Of a stretch of DNA of 18,464 nucleotides, positions 6,211 through 12,483 are shown in pieces; position 1 is the first letter of the stretch; the number at the start of each line of letters is the position of its first letter. The notes beneath the pieces are model-generated. The model searched no databases. It had not been told where the DNA came from and saw only the letters and a program-made list of their open reading frames with translations. The translations under genes and the position numbers were made by a program. Source of the DNA: Halovivax sp. GTDB lineage: Archaea; Halobacteriota; Halobacteria; Halobacteriales; Natrialbaceae. The stretch covers positions 1-18,464 of the forward strand of contig SLIS01000206.1 of the NCBI GenBank assembly GCA_007135505.1, given 5' to 3'.

Positions 6211-7251
6211 ATGGACGCTGTCACGTTCACCGAACACGGCGATCGCGACGTCATCACCTACGGCGAACACCCGGATCCGACCGTCGGCGACGACGAGGTA
6301 CTCGTCGACGTGAAAGCAGGTGCGCTCAACCACCTGGACGTCTGGGTGCGTGGTGGCCTCCCCACGCTCGACTTAGAGATGCCACACGTCCCGGGCAGCG
6401 ACGGCGCGGGCGTCGTCGAGGCCGTCGGCGACGACGTCGCGCGCTTCGACGTCGGCGACCGGGTGGCACTCTCGGCGGGCGTCAGCTGCGGCCAGTGTGA
6501 GTTCTGTCGCGACGGGGACCCGACCCGCTGTGTCACCTACCACGTGATCGGCGAACACGTCCCCGGCATCCACGCGGAGTACGCGGCGATTCCGGCGGAC
6601 AACCTGATCCCGGTACCCGAGGGCGTCGACTGGACCGTCGCCGGCTCGTCGTGTCTCGTCTTCCAGACCGCCTGGCGGATGCTCGTCGACCGGGCCGACC
6701 TGCGTCCCACCGAGTCGATCCTCGTCCTCGGTGCGAGCGGCGGCGTCGGCCACGCCGCCGTCCAGATCGCCGATTACGTCGGCGCCGAGGTGTACGCGAC
6801 CGGCTCGACCGAAGCGAAGCTCGAGGCCGCCCGCGAGTACGGCGCCGATCACGTCTGCAACTACGAGGAAGCGGACTTCGCGAAGTGGATCCGCGAGGAG
6901 ACCGGCAAACGGGGCGTCGACGTCGTCGTCGATCACGTCGGCGCCGCCACCTGGCGCGACTCGATCAAGAGCCTCGCGAAAGGGGGCCGGCTCGTCACCT
7001 GCGGCGGGACCACAGGACCGAATCCGGAGACCGATATACCGCGAATCTTCTGGAACCAGCTGTCGATCGTCGGTTCGACGATGGCCACGCCCGGCCAGGT
7101 CGACGACGTCATGGAACTGGTCTGGAACGGCACCTTCGAGCCGGCGATCAGGGAGGTCCTTCCGATGAGCGAGACCGCCCGCGCACACGAACTGCTCGAA
7201 GAACGCGAGGGATTCGGGAAGGTCGTGGTCGTCCCGGACAGCGAGTACTGA
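6211..7251 (+). CDS. Zinc-containing medium-chain dehydrogenase (quinone oxidoreductase/alcohol dehydrogenase family)
   Basis: A 346-residue cytoplasmic NAD(P)-dependent oxidoreductase of the medium-chain superfamily. The N-terminal GroES-like domain contains GALNHLDVWVRGGLP (37-51) and HVPGSDGAGVVEAVG (59-73). The structural zinc loop has all four cysteines, Cys93, Cys96, Cys99 and Cys107. The Rossmann domain starts with LVLGASGGVGHAAVQIA (171-187) and binds the nucleotide. The ligands of a catalytic zinc are not evident: the usual Cys near residue 40 is Asn-His, and the GHE motif is replaced by GSD. This favours a quinone- or enone-reductase-type reaction over a classical alcohol dehydrogenase. 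The native substrate cannot be told. The gene stands alone, divergent from the MoaB-like gene. Confidence 0.88.
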   Translation: MDAVTFTEHGDRDVITYGEHPDPTVGDDEVLVDVKAGALNHLDVWVRGGLPTLDLEMPHVPGSDGAGVVEAVGDDVARFDVGDRVALSAGVSCGQCEFCRDGDPTRCVTYHVIGEHVPGIHAEYAAIPADNLIPVPEGVDWTVAGSSCLVFQTAWRMLVDRADLRPTESILVLGASGGVGHAAVQIADYVGAEVYATGSTEAKLEAAREYGADHVCNYEEADFAKWIREETGKRGVDVVVDHVGAATWRDSIKSLAKGGRLVTCGGTTGPNPETDIPRIFWNQLSIVGSTMATPGQVDDVMELVWNGTFEPAIREVLPMSETARAHELLEEREGFGKVVVVPDSEY

Positions 7252-7266
7252 CTCACGGACGACACT

Positions 7267-7350
7267 GCCACTGATTTGCCGAAGACCACTGCTGAAGCGA
7301 CGATCGCGGCCACTGATTCGCCGCCAATCGCTGCCGAAGCGACGCGGTCG
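7267..7350. repeat. Imperfect 42-bp tandem duplication
   Basis: Two adjacent 42-bp units begin at 7267 and 7309, each starting GCCACTGATT and each containing GAAGCGACG at the same offset. By hand alignment 32 of 42 positions agree with no gaps. The repeat begins 15 nt after the dehydrogenase stop and fills most of the spacer before the next gene. Confidence 0.65.
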
Positions 7351-7401
7351 ACGCTCGGATAAAGCGGAGCGCACTTGGTACCCGGGTCCGAAGGAACGAT
7401 C

Positions 7402-7722
7402 GTGAGCGACGAGGGCTACGTCCACGACCCGGACTCGTTCGACGAGGACGGCGAGCGGATCGAGGCGGCCGACGAGCGGACGGATACCGGAGAGCGACCC
7501 GACTCGGCGATGGGCGCACACCCCACGTCGGTCGACCGAACCTTCGGCTGGCGCGGCTGGGTCCTCGTCGGCGTCATCGTCCTCGCGTTCGTCGTCGCGC
7601 CCCTCTCGATCTATCTGCTACCGCCGGACGCCGACGTGTACATCATGTCCCTCGTCATTCTGCCGCTCTTTCCGGCGCTCCTGCTCGCGGTGACGGCCGT
7701 CTGGGCGACGACGAGACCGTGA
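7402..7722 (+). CDS. Small two-helix membrane protein of unknown function
   Basis: A 106-residue protein with a strongly acidic N-terminal half (residues 1-48) and two predicted membrane helices, about 53-73 (WVLVGVIVLAFVVAPLSIYL) and 79-101 (VYIMSLVILPLFPALLLAVT), ending WATTRP. The acidic N-terminus probably faces the cytoplasm, with both ends inside. I chose the GTG at 7402 (protein starts MSDEGYVHDPDSFD) over the TTG at 7375. It has GAAGGA at 7389-7394 as a weak ribosome site, and ATAAA at 7359-7363 could be the TATA box of a short leader. The gene points towards the 7764-8066 gene, with a hairpin between them. I do not recognise a named family. Haloarchaeal genomes contain similar small YVHDPDSFDE-type membrane proteins, as far as I recall. 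Confidence 0.75.
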   Translation: MSDEGYVHDPDSFDEDGERIEAADERTDTGERPDSAMGAHPTSVDRTFGWRGWVLVGVIVLAFVVAPLSIYLLPPDADVYIMSLVILPLFPALLLAVTAVWATTRP

Positions 7723-7729
7723 ACGGCCA

Positions 7730-7751
7730 GTGAACCCGATATTGGGGTCAC
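7730..7751. terminator. Hairpin between convergent genes
   Basis: GTGAACCC (7730-7737) and GGGGTCAC (7744-7751) pair with one mismatch around a GATATT loop. The element sits between the stop codons of two convergent genes and could end transcription from both sides. There is no T-run, so activity is uncertain. Confidence 0.4.
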
Positions 7752-7763
7752 GGGCGCGGACGG

Positions 7764-8066
7764 TCAATCCAGTCGGTCGGGGAGCGTTTCGAGGATCGCC
7801 GTTCCGATCTGCTCGTCCGACGAAGGCGTCTCCGGATTGGCGACGTAGTCGGCCACTTCGGCCTGCAGTTCCGTCGCCTGTCGCTCCGTGAGTGTCGACT
7901 CGCCGTCTTCCAGTCGGTCGAAGAGGTCCACGAGCCACAGGGGCGGCTGCTGACCGTCTGCCAGTATCTCGTCCGCCAGGTTGACGACCCGGTGGTGGAG
8001 GATCCACCGCTGCTCTCTGGTGAAGTCGACGTCGTACGTCTGAGATTCCGTCGGCGCTCTACTCAT
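7764..8066 (-). CDS. 100-residue protein of unknown function
   Basis: A soluble acidic protein of 100 residues with no cysteine, signal peptide or membrane helix. The sequence suggests mostly helices: FTREQRWILHHRVVNLADEI (15-34), PLWLVDLFDRLEDG (42-55) and LTERQATELQAEVADYV (59-75). A short C-terminal helix ends ILETLPDRLD. I chose the ATG at 8066; an upstream in-frame extension to 8141 reads through the promoter region. A TATA-like CTTATACTC (minus strand) lies at 8116-8124, leaving a leader of roughly 27 nt, and a GCTTG/CAAGC dyad lies just upstream of it. I do not recognise the function. The compact helical form suggests a haloarchaea-specific conserved protein, which is inference. Confidence 0.7.
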   Translation of the reverse strand: MSRAPTESQTYDVDFTREQRWILHHRVVNLADEILADGQQPPLWLVDLFDRLEDGESTLTERQATELQAEVADYVANPETPSSDEQIGTAILETLPDRLD

Positions 8067-8115
8067 TTGGATCGGAGCCGGTATCGGCTCGCGGTCGGGG
8101 ATACGAAGTTGGCGA

Positions 8116-8143
8116 GTATAAGCCTTGTTGCTTGTTAGCAAGC
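8116..8143 (-). promoter_or_regulatory. Promoter with adjacent dyad for the 100-residue protein gene
   Basis: Minus-strand CTTATACTC at 8116-8124 is the best TATA-like element in the region. Immediately upstream, GCTTG-TTAG-CAAGC (8130-8143) forms a 5-bp inverted repeat that would lie over or beside the BRE position. A factor binding there could block or assist TFB, but this is inference. Confidence 0.4.
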
Positions 8144-8216
8144 GACTATGTAATGCGGACCGATTTTGTCGGTACGCAACGGTCTCGGACCGCTACAGAA
8201 CGAACCAGCGTGGCCG

Positions 8217-8248
8217 GAAAACGACACTACGGCTGGATCAGATCCAGC
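8217..8248 (-). terminator. Putative terminator of the isomerase gene
   Basis: GCTGGATC-A-GATCCAGC (8232-8248) is a perfect 8-bp inverted repeat starting 6 nt after the isomerase stop codon. It is followed on the minus strand by TTTT at 8217-8220. The position directly 3' of the gene and the T-run fit a transcription end. Archaeal termination does not strictly need hairpins. Confidence 0.5.
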
Positions 8249-8254
8249 TCGATG

Positions 8255-8818
8255 CTACCGGTCGTCCCGACGCATCGCGATCTCGAACCAGGGACAGAGC
8301 CGAAGCTGGCGGTACCACTCGGGATGGTCCTGGAGGCGGTCGTACGGGACCCACATCACGCCGGCGACCTCGTCCTCGTCGGGGTCGAGGCGGCGATCGT
8401 CGAGGGTCACCTTGAGGACGGCACAGACCTCGTGTTCGACGCCCGCGTTTTCGAAGTAGCGCTTGTACTCGAAGCGGTCCGTGAGACGGAGGTCGTCGTA
8501 CTGGTCGGGGGTGACGCCGAGTTCCTCCTCGAGGCGTTCTCGAGTGGCCGCCTCCTGGCTCTGACCCTCGACCGGGTGCGAGGCGACCGTTCCGTCCCAG
8601 TAGGTCCCCCAGAGGCGCTTACCCGGTGCGCGCTGGGCGAGGAGGATGTTCCCCGCCCCGTCGAATACGAGCGACGTGAACGCCCGGTGGCGAATCCCGT
8701 CACCGGTGTGTGCTTCGAGGCGGTTGACGAGTCCCTGCTCGGTGTCGTCGGCGTCGACGGCGACGACGTCCTGTCGTGCGTTCGGATGCTCGGCTTCGGT
8801 TCCGCGTTGGCCACTCAT
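8255..8818 (-). CDS. idi: Isopentenyl-diphosphate delta-isomerase, type I (Nudix fold)
   Basis: Interconverts isopentenyl and dimethylallyl diphosphate, feeding the isoprenoid chains of archaeal ether lipids and carotenoids. The 187 residues follow the type I pattern: RHRAFTSLVFDGAGNILLAQ (43-62), RLWGTYWDGTVASHP (68-82), the modified Nudix helix GQSQEAATRERLEEELGV (85-102), FEYKRYF near 116, EHEVCAVL with Glu128/Glu130, and CPWFEIAM with Trp177. These match Glu114/Glu116 and Trp161 of the E. coli enzyme as I recall it. At the catalytic cysteine position (E. coli SVCGHP, Cys67) this protein has TVASHP with Ala79. I chose ATG 8818; GGTTTCA (minus) about 27 nt upstream fits a leaderless start. 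It lies 76 nt downstream of the lipid kinase gene in the same direction. Confidence 0.9.
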   Translation of the reverse strand: MSGQRGTEAEHPNARQDVVAVDADDTEQGLVNRLEAHTGDGIRHRAFTSLVFDGAGNILLAQRAPGKRLWGTYWDGTVASHPVEGQSQEAATRERLEEELGVTPDQYDDLRLTDRFEYKRYFENAGVEHEVCAVLKVTLDDRRLDPDEDEVAGVMWVPYDRLQDHPEWYRQLRLCPWFEIAMRRDDR

Positions 8819-8840
8819 ATCCACATAGAGGGCGACCCGG

Positions 8841-8850
8841 CTGAAACCAG
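8841..8850 (-). promoter_or_regulatory. Putative TATA box of the isomerase gene
   Basis: CTGGTTTCAG on the minus strand is centred 27 nt upstream of the ATG at 8818, in the gap after the lipid kinase gene. The isomerase may therefore have its own promoter. Confidence 0.35.
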
Positions 8851-8894
8851 TATCGACTCGGTACGGTGTCGATCGGGCGTTCGCTGCCGGTCGA

Positions 8895-9818
8895 TCACCG
8901 GCCATCCGGATCCACCTGGTACCCGTCGCCGACGGCGACGGTAAGTGGCGTGGGCGACAGGGAGAGCGACAGGCGTTCGGTCTCTAACATCTCGCCATCG
9001 AGGCTGTACTCGACCGGTAGACGCCGACTCTCGATCGATAGTGACGGCGTCCGGCGACGGACGATGTGGTCCGTCTCGCGGTCGAATAGGCGGTCGAGAG
9101 CGGACCGTCCGACGAGCGTCGGCGTCGGCAGTTCGCCGACGACGATCACCTCGAAGCATCCGTCTTCGACGTTCGCCTGGGCCGATCCCGTCCCCGCGAA
9201 CCGGCGTGCGTTCCCGACGAAGACGAACGTCGCGTCGCCCTCCCACGACGTCGGGCCGTTTTCCTGCCCCGCTGCCGTTTCGACGCGAAGCGGAAGCGGG
9301 TCGAACGACGAGACCCGTTCGAGCGTGTTGCGGACGTACGCGAGCACCCCGAGTTCGCGCTTCTGCTCGGACGTCGTCGCACTGCTGGCTTCGGCGGTCA
9401 ATCCGCCGACACAGGAGTTGACGAAGGCACGATCGTTCGCAAGCCCGAGGTCGAGGTCGCGTCGGCGGCCGTTTTCGATCACGCCGAACGCCCCTTCGAT
9501 CCCCTCGACGCTGACGTTCGCGGCGAAGTTGTTCCCCGTTCCCACCGGCACGACCGCGAGGATCGTCGACGCGAGCGCGTCGGCGTCGACGAGGCCGTTG
9601 ACGACCTCGTTCACCGTTCCGTCGCCGCCGGCCGCAACAACGACGTCCGCGTCGACCGCGACCTCGCGCGTAATCCGTCTCGCGTCGCCCGGTCCCTCGG
9701 TGACACGAACGTCGGCCCCGTGGTCGGCGGCCAGTTCCACGACCGTGTCGACGTGATCCTCGCGGCCGCTGACCGGATTCACGACGACTGTCAGCCGTTC
9801 GGATCGATCGGCGACCAT
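8895..9818 (-). CDS. Diacylglycerol-kinase-family lipid kinase
   Basis: A 307-residue protein of the DAGK catalytic-domain family (YegS/BmrU/DgkB-like), which phosphorylates lipid hydroxyls with ATP. The start VVVNPVSGR (11-19) is the first conserved strand-loop. GGDGTVNEVVNGL (64-76) is the nucleotide-binding motif, and PVGTGNNFAAN (91-101) is the second hallmark. The C-terminal beta-sandwich includes GCFEVIVVGELP and a final VAVGDGYQVDPDGR. No membrane helix is present, so it probably acts at the membrane surface. I chose the ATG at 9818; the frame extends to 9908 but crosses the promoter, and CTTTTTTCCT (minus, 9841-9850) is centred 27 nt upstream. The archaeal substrate is not known. The neighbouring isopentenyl-diphosphate isomerase suggests an isoprenoid lipid, which is inference. 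Confidence 0.9.
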   Translation of the reverse strand: MVADRSERLTVVVNPVSGREDHVDTVVELAADHGADVRVTEGPGDARRITREVAVDADVVVAAGGDGTVNEVVNGLVDADALASTILAVVPVGTGNNFAANVSVEGIEGAFGVIENGRRRDLDLGLANDRAFVNSCVGGLTAEASSATTSEQKRELGVLAYVRNTLERVSSFDPLPLRVETAAGQENGPTSWEGDATFVFVGNARRFAGTGSAQANVEDGCFEVIVVGELPTPTLVGRSALDRLFDRETDHIVRRRTPSLSIESRRLPVEYSLDGEMLETERLSLSLSPTPLTVAVGDGYQVDPDGR

Positions 9819-9840
9819 AGGCGGAAGGGTACGACTAGAA

Positions 9841-9850
9841 AGGAAAAAAG
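9841..9850 (-). promoter_or_regulatory. Putative TATA box of the lipid kinase gene
   Basis: CTTTTTTCCT on the minus strand is centred 27 nt upstream of the ATG at 9818, as for a leaderless transcript. The 61-nt divergent gap also has to hold the promoter of the PHP gene starting at 9880. Confidence 0.45.
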
Positions 9851-9879
9851 GGCCTGGCAGGCATACGTCGAACGAAGCC

Positions 9880-10692
9880 GTGTACCACGTCGACCTCCAC
9901 GCACACACTCGCTTCTTCCACGGTCGCGAGCGTCTCGGCGATCGATTCGACCCGCTCGGTCACCGGTTACTCGTCGGAACGGCCGGTCGACGCGGGTTAG
10001 ACGGCGTCGCGACGACGAACCACGACTACTACACGCGATTCGACGCGGGGGCCGTCGAGACGATTCCGGGAATCGAGGTGACGACCGACCGTGGCCACGT
10101 CCTCGTCGTCGGCCCGGATCCACCGGCGGTGACGGAACCGGGTACGCTCACCCCCGCCGAGGCGGTGGAGCTGGCCCACGATCGCGGCTGCGTGGCGATC
10201 GTCGCCCACCCGTTTCGCAACAGCACCGTCCGAGAGGTCGACGACGTGCCGTTCGACGCGATCGAGGTGAACGGCAAGCATCCGCGGTCACTGGCACTCG
10301 TCGAACAGCTGGCCGCTGACCGCGACCTGCCGCTAGTCGGCGGGAGTGACGCTCACTACCCGTTCGAGGTCGGCCGCGCGTACACGCGGATCGACGCCGA
10401 CGAGTTGACGCCGGCGGCGGTCGCCGACGCGATCCGCGACGGACGCGTCGAGTACCGGATCGCCAACGGCCGCCTCGACCGTGGAATCCGCCGGCTCTAC
10501 CGGTCGCTCCACCGGAAGAAAGGAGTGATCGACGCCATCGAACTCGGCTCCGTCGGACCGACGCCGGGTCTCGGAACGCCGCCCGGCGAGGAAGCGGCTG
10601 TGGAAGACGAGGACGCGACAGGGGAAGACGGTGGGGACGGCACAGCGAACCACGCGACCGGGGACGACGACCGCGACTCGGCTTCCAAATAG
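9880..10692 (+). CDS. PHP-domain metal-dependent phosphoesterase
   Basis: A 270-residue protein of the PHP superfamily, in which several metal ions held by His and Asp/Glu hydrolyse phosphoesters. Visible ligands are the DLHAHT motif (His7, His9), TTNHD (His48, Asp49), PGIEVTTDRGHVL (Glu66, His73), AHPFRNS (His110) and GGSDAHYP (Asp157, His159), so the site appears complete. The order resembles the bacterial YciV/RNase AM group, but the substrate cannot be inferred. Residues from about 225 to the end form an acidic, low-complexity tail that is probably disordered. The GTG at 9880 is the start because the protein then opens directly with the first metal motif; no ATG is available nearby. It is transcribed divergently from the lipid kinase, 61 nt away. 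Confidence 0.87.
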   Translation: MYHVDLHAHTRFFHGRERLGDRFDPLGHRLLVGTAGRRGLDGVATTNHDYYTRFDAGAVETIPGIEVTTDRGHVLVVGPDPPAVTEPGTLTPAEAVELAHDRGCVAIVAHPFRNSTVREVDDVPFDAIEVNGKHPRSLALVEQLAADRDLPLVGGSDAHYPFEVGRAYTRIDADELTPAAVADAIRDGRVEYRIANGRLDRGIRRLYRSLHRKKGVIDAIELGSVGPTPGLGTPPGEEAAVEDEDATGEDGGDGTANHATGDDDRDSASK

Positions 10693-10701
10693 GCGTCGAG
10701 A

Positions 10702-10785
10702 GCGGCTTCGATCGTCGAACCGTTCGAGGCGGCTCCGACCGTCGGACCGGTCGAAAGCGGCCTGGATCGTCGAACCGGTCGAGAC
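10702..10785. repeat. Three degenerate 27-29-bp tandem units
   Basis: Units begin at 10702, 10729 and 10757, each starting GCGGC and carrying a GAYCGTCGRACCG-like core followed by GTTCGA or GGTCGA. The array starts 9 nt after the PHP gene stop codon. A shorter CGATCGGCGG pair follows near 10809 and 10824. No unique spacers separate the units, so this is not CRISPR. Confidence 0.6.
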
Positions 10786-10873
10786 AGTCGCGTTCGGTAC
10801 CGGCCGTTCGATCGGCGGCCACTCGATCGGCGGTTCCCTGTCAACCGACGGACGGAAATTCGTTTCAGCGAGG

Positions 10874-10882
10874 CGTTTTCTC
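10874..10882 (+). promoter_or_regulatory. Putative TATA box of the beta-propeller gene
   Basis: CGTTTTCTC is centred 27 nt upstream of the ATG at 10905 and closely resembles the CGTTTTCA element before pyrG. No Shine-Dalgarno is present. Confidence 0.45.
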
Positions 10883-10904
10883 GAGGGCACGCCTGGATCT
10901 AGCC

Positions 10905-11957
10905 ATGACGACCGAACCGACGATCGATACCAGTGAGACGGAGCCGCTATCCGAACGCCACTTGTTGTACCTGGGAACGGCGGACGGACTCCTGACCTAC
11001 CGGTGGACGGTCGAAGGTCTCGAGCGGGTCGGACACGGAATCGCGGGGAACGTCGTCCGGGACCTCGCCGTCGACCCGAGGGAGCCGGCGGACGCGTTCG
11101 TCGCGTGTGGCCTGCGCGGCTGGGGACTGCACCGCACGACCGATGCGGGTCGAACGGTCGCTGAGATCGGCTTCGAGGATCGGTGGGTCTGGGGCATCAC
11201 GCGCGATCCGACCGACCCGAAGACGGTCTACGTCGGGACCGAACCCCCGATGCTGTTCGTCTCGAGCGACGGCGGCGAGACGTTCGAGGCGTTTCGTGGC
11301 CTGGATTCGCTCCCGAGTCGGCCCTCGTGGACGTTCTTCCACGAACCGTTTCGCGCGGGCCACGTCCACGCCATTGCGATCCACCCGGACCGCCCGGAAC
11401 GAGTCTTCGCCGGCGTCGAACACGGCGCACTCGTCTACACGCACGACGGCGGCGAGACGTGGGCCGAAGCGCTGGTCGGTTGCGACCTGCACCGGATCGC
11501 GATCGATCCGACCGATCCGGACCGGGTGCTCGCCGCGACGGGAAGTGGCCTCGAAGTGAGCGAGGACGCCGGGGAGACGTGGGAGTCGATCGCGGACCTG
11601 CGAGGGCGATACCTCCACGCGATCGTCTTCGACGCCGACCGATCGAATCGCGTCTACGCCTACGCCGACCGCGACGGCGACCCGCTGGTCCGCAGCGACG
11701 ACGGCGGCACGACGTGGGACGCGATCGGTTCGGGGTTACCCGCCGCACGACCGGCCGACACGCTCCGGCTGGTTCCCGGGCTGGACGACACGCTCGTCTA
11801 CGCCGGTGACGAACCGAACCGAGACGAGACCCCATCGTCCGACACGCCCACCACCGAAACGAGTCGGCTGTACGCGAGCACGGACGCCGGTGAGACGTGG
11901 CGTGAGCTGGCCGACGGGTTCCCGAAAATCTGGCGCCTCGAGGTCGCGTCGGAGTAA
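10905..11957 (+). CDS. Asp-box (BNR) repeat beta-propeller protein
   Basis: A 350-residue protein built from Asp-box repeats, the S-x-D-x-G-x-T-W turn of sialidase-like propellers. Six copies are visible: TTDAGRT (78-84), SSDGGETF (120-127), THDGGETW (179-186), SEDAGETW (219-226), SDDGGTTW (264-271) and STDAGETW (325-332). Each follows a strand with a DP-x-x-P-x-x-VYVGT-type pattern, for example DPTDPKTVYVGT (101-112). The spacing predicts a six- or seven-bladed propeller. Sialidase catalytic residues (the arginine triad, the FRIP motif) are not seen. Such proteins are often labelled glycosyl hydrolase, but a binding or scaffold role is more likely. There is no signal peptide, Tat motif or membrane helix, so it is predicted cytoplasmic. 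A low-complexity insertion (303-320, DEPNRDETPSSDTPTTET) precedes the last blade. It converges on the Lrp gene with only 9 nt between stops. Confidence 0.85.
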   Translation: MTTEPTIDTSETEPLSERHLLYLGTADGLLTYRWTVEGLERVGHGIAGNVVRDLAVDPREPADAFVACGLRGWGLHRTTDAGRTVAEIGFEDRWVWGITRDPTDPKTVYVGTEPPMLFVSSDGGETFEAFRGLDSLPSRPSWTFFHEPFRAGHVHAIAIHPDRPERVFAGVEHGALVYTHDGGETWAEALVGCDLHRIAIDPTDPDRVLAATGSGLEVSEDAGETWESIADLRGRYLHAIVFDADRSNRVYAYADRDGDPLVRSDDGGTTWDAIGSGLPAARPADTLRLVPGLDDTLVYAGDEPNRDETPSSDTPTTETSRLYASTDAGETWRELADGFPKIWRLEVASE

Positions 11958-11966
11958 CCGACCCAC

Positions 11967-12380
11967 TCACCCGCGCTGTTCGTCGAGAATCAGTCGCGTC
12001 TTCGTGTTGACGACCTCGTCCTGCTCGCGCGCCCGGGTGATGAGTTCGTTGATGCCCCGGGTGTCGGCAGCGTCGACGACGAGGACGATGTCGTCTTCGC
12101 CCGACACCTGCCAGGCGTAGTCGACCTCCTCCCACTCGGCCATCCGTTCGGTGGTCTCTCTGGTGTCGACGTCGACGGCGACGCCGATCTCGAGCATTGC
12201 CTTTACGTTCCCGGTTCGCGTGGTGACGGTGAAGCGCTCGATGACGTCCGATTCGACCATCCGGTCGACGCGGTTGCGAACCGTCCCCTCGCTGGTACCG
12301 ACGGACTCCGCGATCTCGGTGTACGGTTTCCGGGCGTCCCGACGGAGCACGTCGAGGATCTGTCGGTCGAGGTCGTCCAT
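11967..12380 (-). CDS. Lrp/AsnC-family transcriptional regulator
   Basis: A 137-residue regulator with the standard two-part layout. Residues 1-48 form an N-terminal helix-turn-helix (DDLDRQILDVLRRDARKPYT, 2-21, then EIAESVGTSEGTVRNRVDRM, 22-41). A C-terminal RAM ligand-binding and oligomerisation domain spans about 58-130, with GVAVDVDTRETTERMAE, VDYAWQVSGEDDIVLVVDA and a final NTKTRLILDE. Lrp proteins bind DNA as dimers or octamers and respond to amino acids. The gene is divergent from carA, and the shared 102-nt region holds a perfect TTACGAA-A-TTCGTAA palindrome plus a related site at the carA start. This Lrp is a strong candidate to control both genes, possibly in response to amino-acid supply; that is inference. 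The ATG at 12380 begins exactly with the domain. Confidence 0.92.
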   Translation of the reverse strand: MDDLDRQILDVLRRDARKPYTEIAESVGTSEGTVRNRVDRMVESDVIERFTVTTRTGNVKAMLEIGVAVDVDTRETTERMAEWEEVDYAWQVSGEDDIVLVVDAADTRGINELITRAREQDEVVNTKTRLILDEQRG

Positions 12381-12416
12381 GGAGATGCGACGGTACGACC
12401 GGCCCGTACTTGACGA

Positions 12417-12431
12417 TTACGAAATTCGTAA
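12417..12431. promoter_or_regulatory. Palindromic operator between lrp and carA
   Basis: TTACGAA-A-TTCGTAA is a perfect 7-bp inverted repeat in the 102-nt divergent region. It lies 20 nt upstream of the carA TATA-like element and 37 nt upstream of the Lrp start. Lrp/AsnC proteins usually bind roughly 15-bp palindromes, so it is a candidate site for the adjacent regulator. Confidence 0.6.
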
Positions 12432-12450
12432 CTCTGCTTCGAAGACAACA

Positions 12451-12457
12451 CTTATGA
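12451..12457 (+). promoter_or_regulatory. Putative TATA box of carA
   Basis: CTTATGA is centred 29 nt upstream of the carA ATG at 12483. Transcription should start at or next to the ATG, directly under the second operator-like site at 12469-12483. Confidence 0.5.
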
Positions 12458-12468
12458 CGCTCGCAGAA

Positions 12469-12483
12469 GTACGTATCTCGTAA
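12469..12483. promoter_or_regulatory. Degenerate second operator at the carA start
   Basis: GTACGTATCTCGTAA matches the upstream palindrome TTACGAAATTCGTAA at 11 of 15 positions, keeping the right half-site CTCGTAA nearly intact. It ends on the first base of the carA ATG, so a protein bound here would cover the expected transcription start. Confidence 0.4.
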
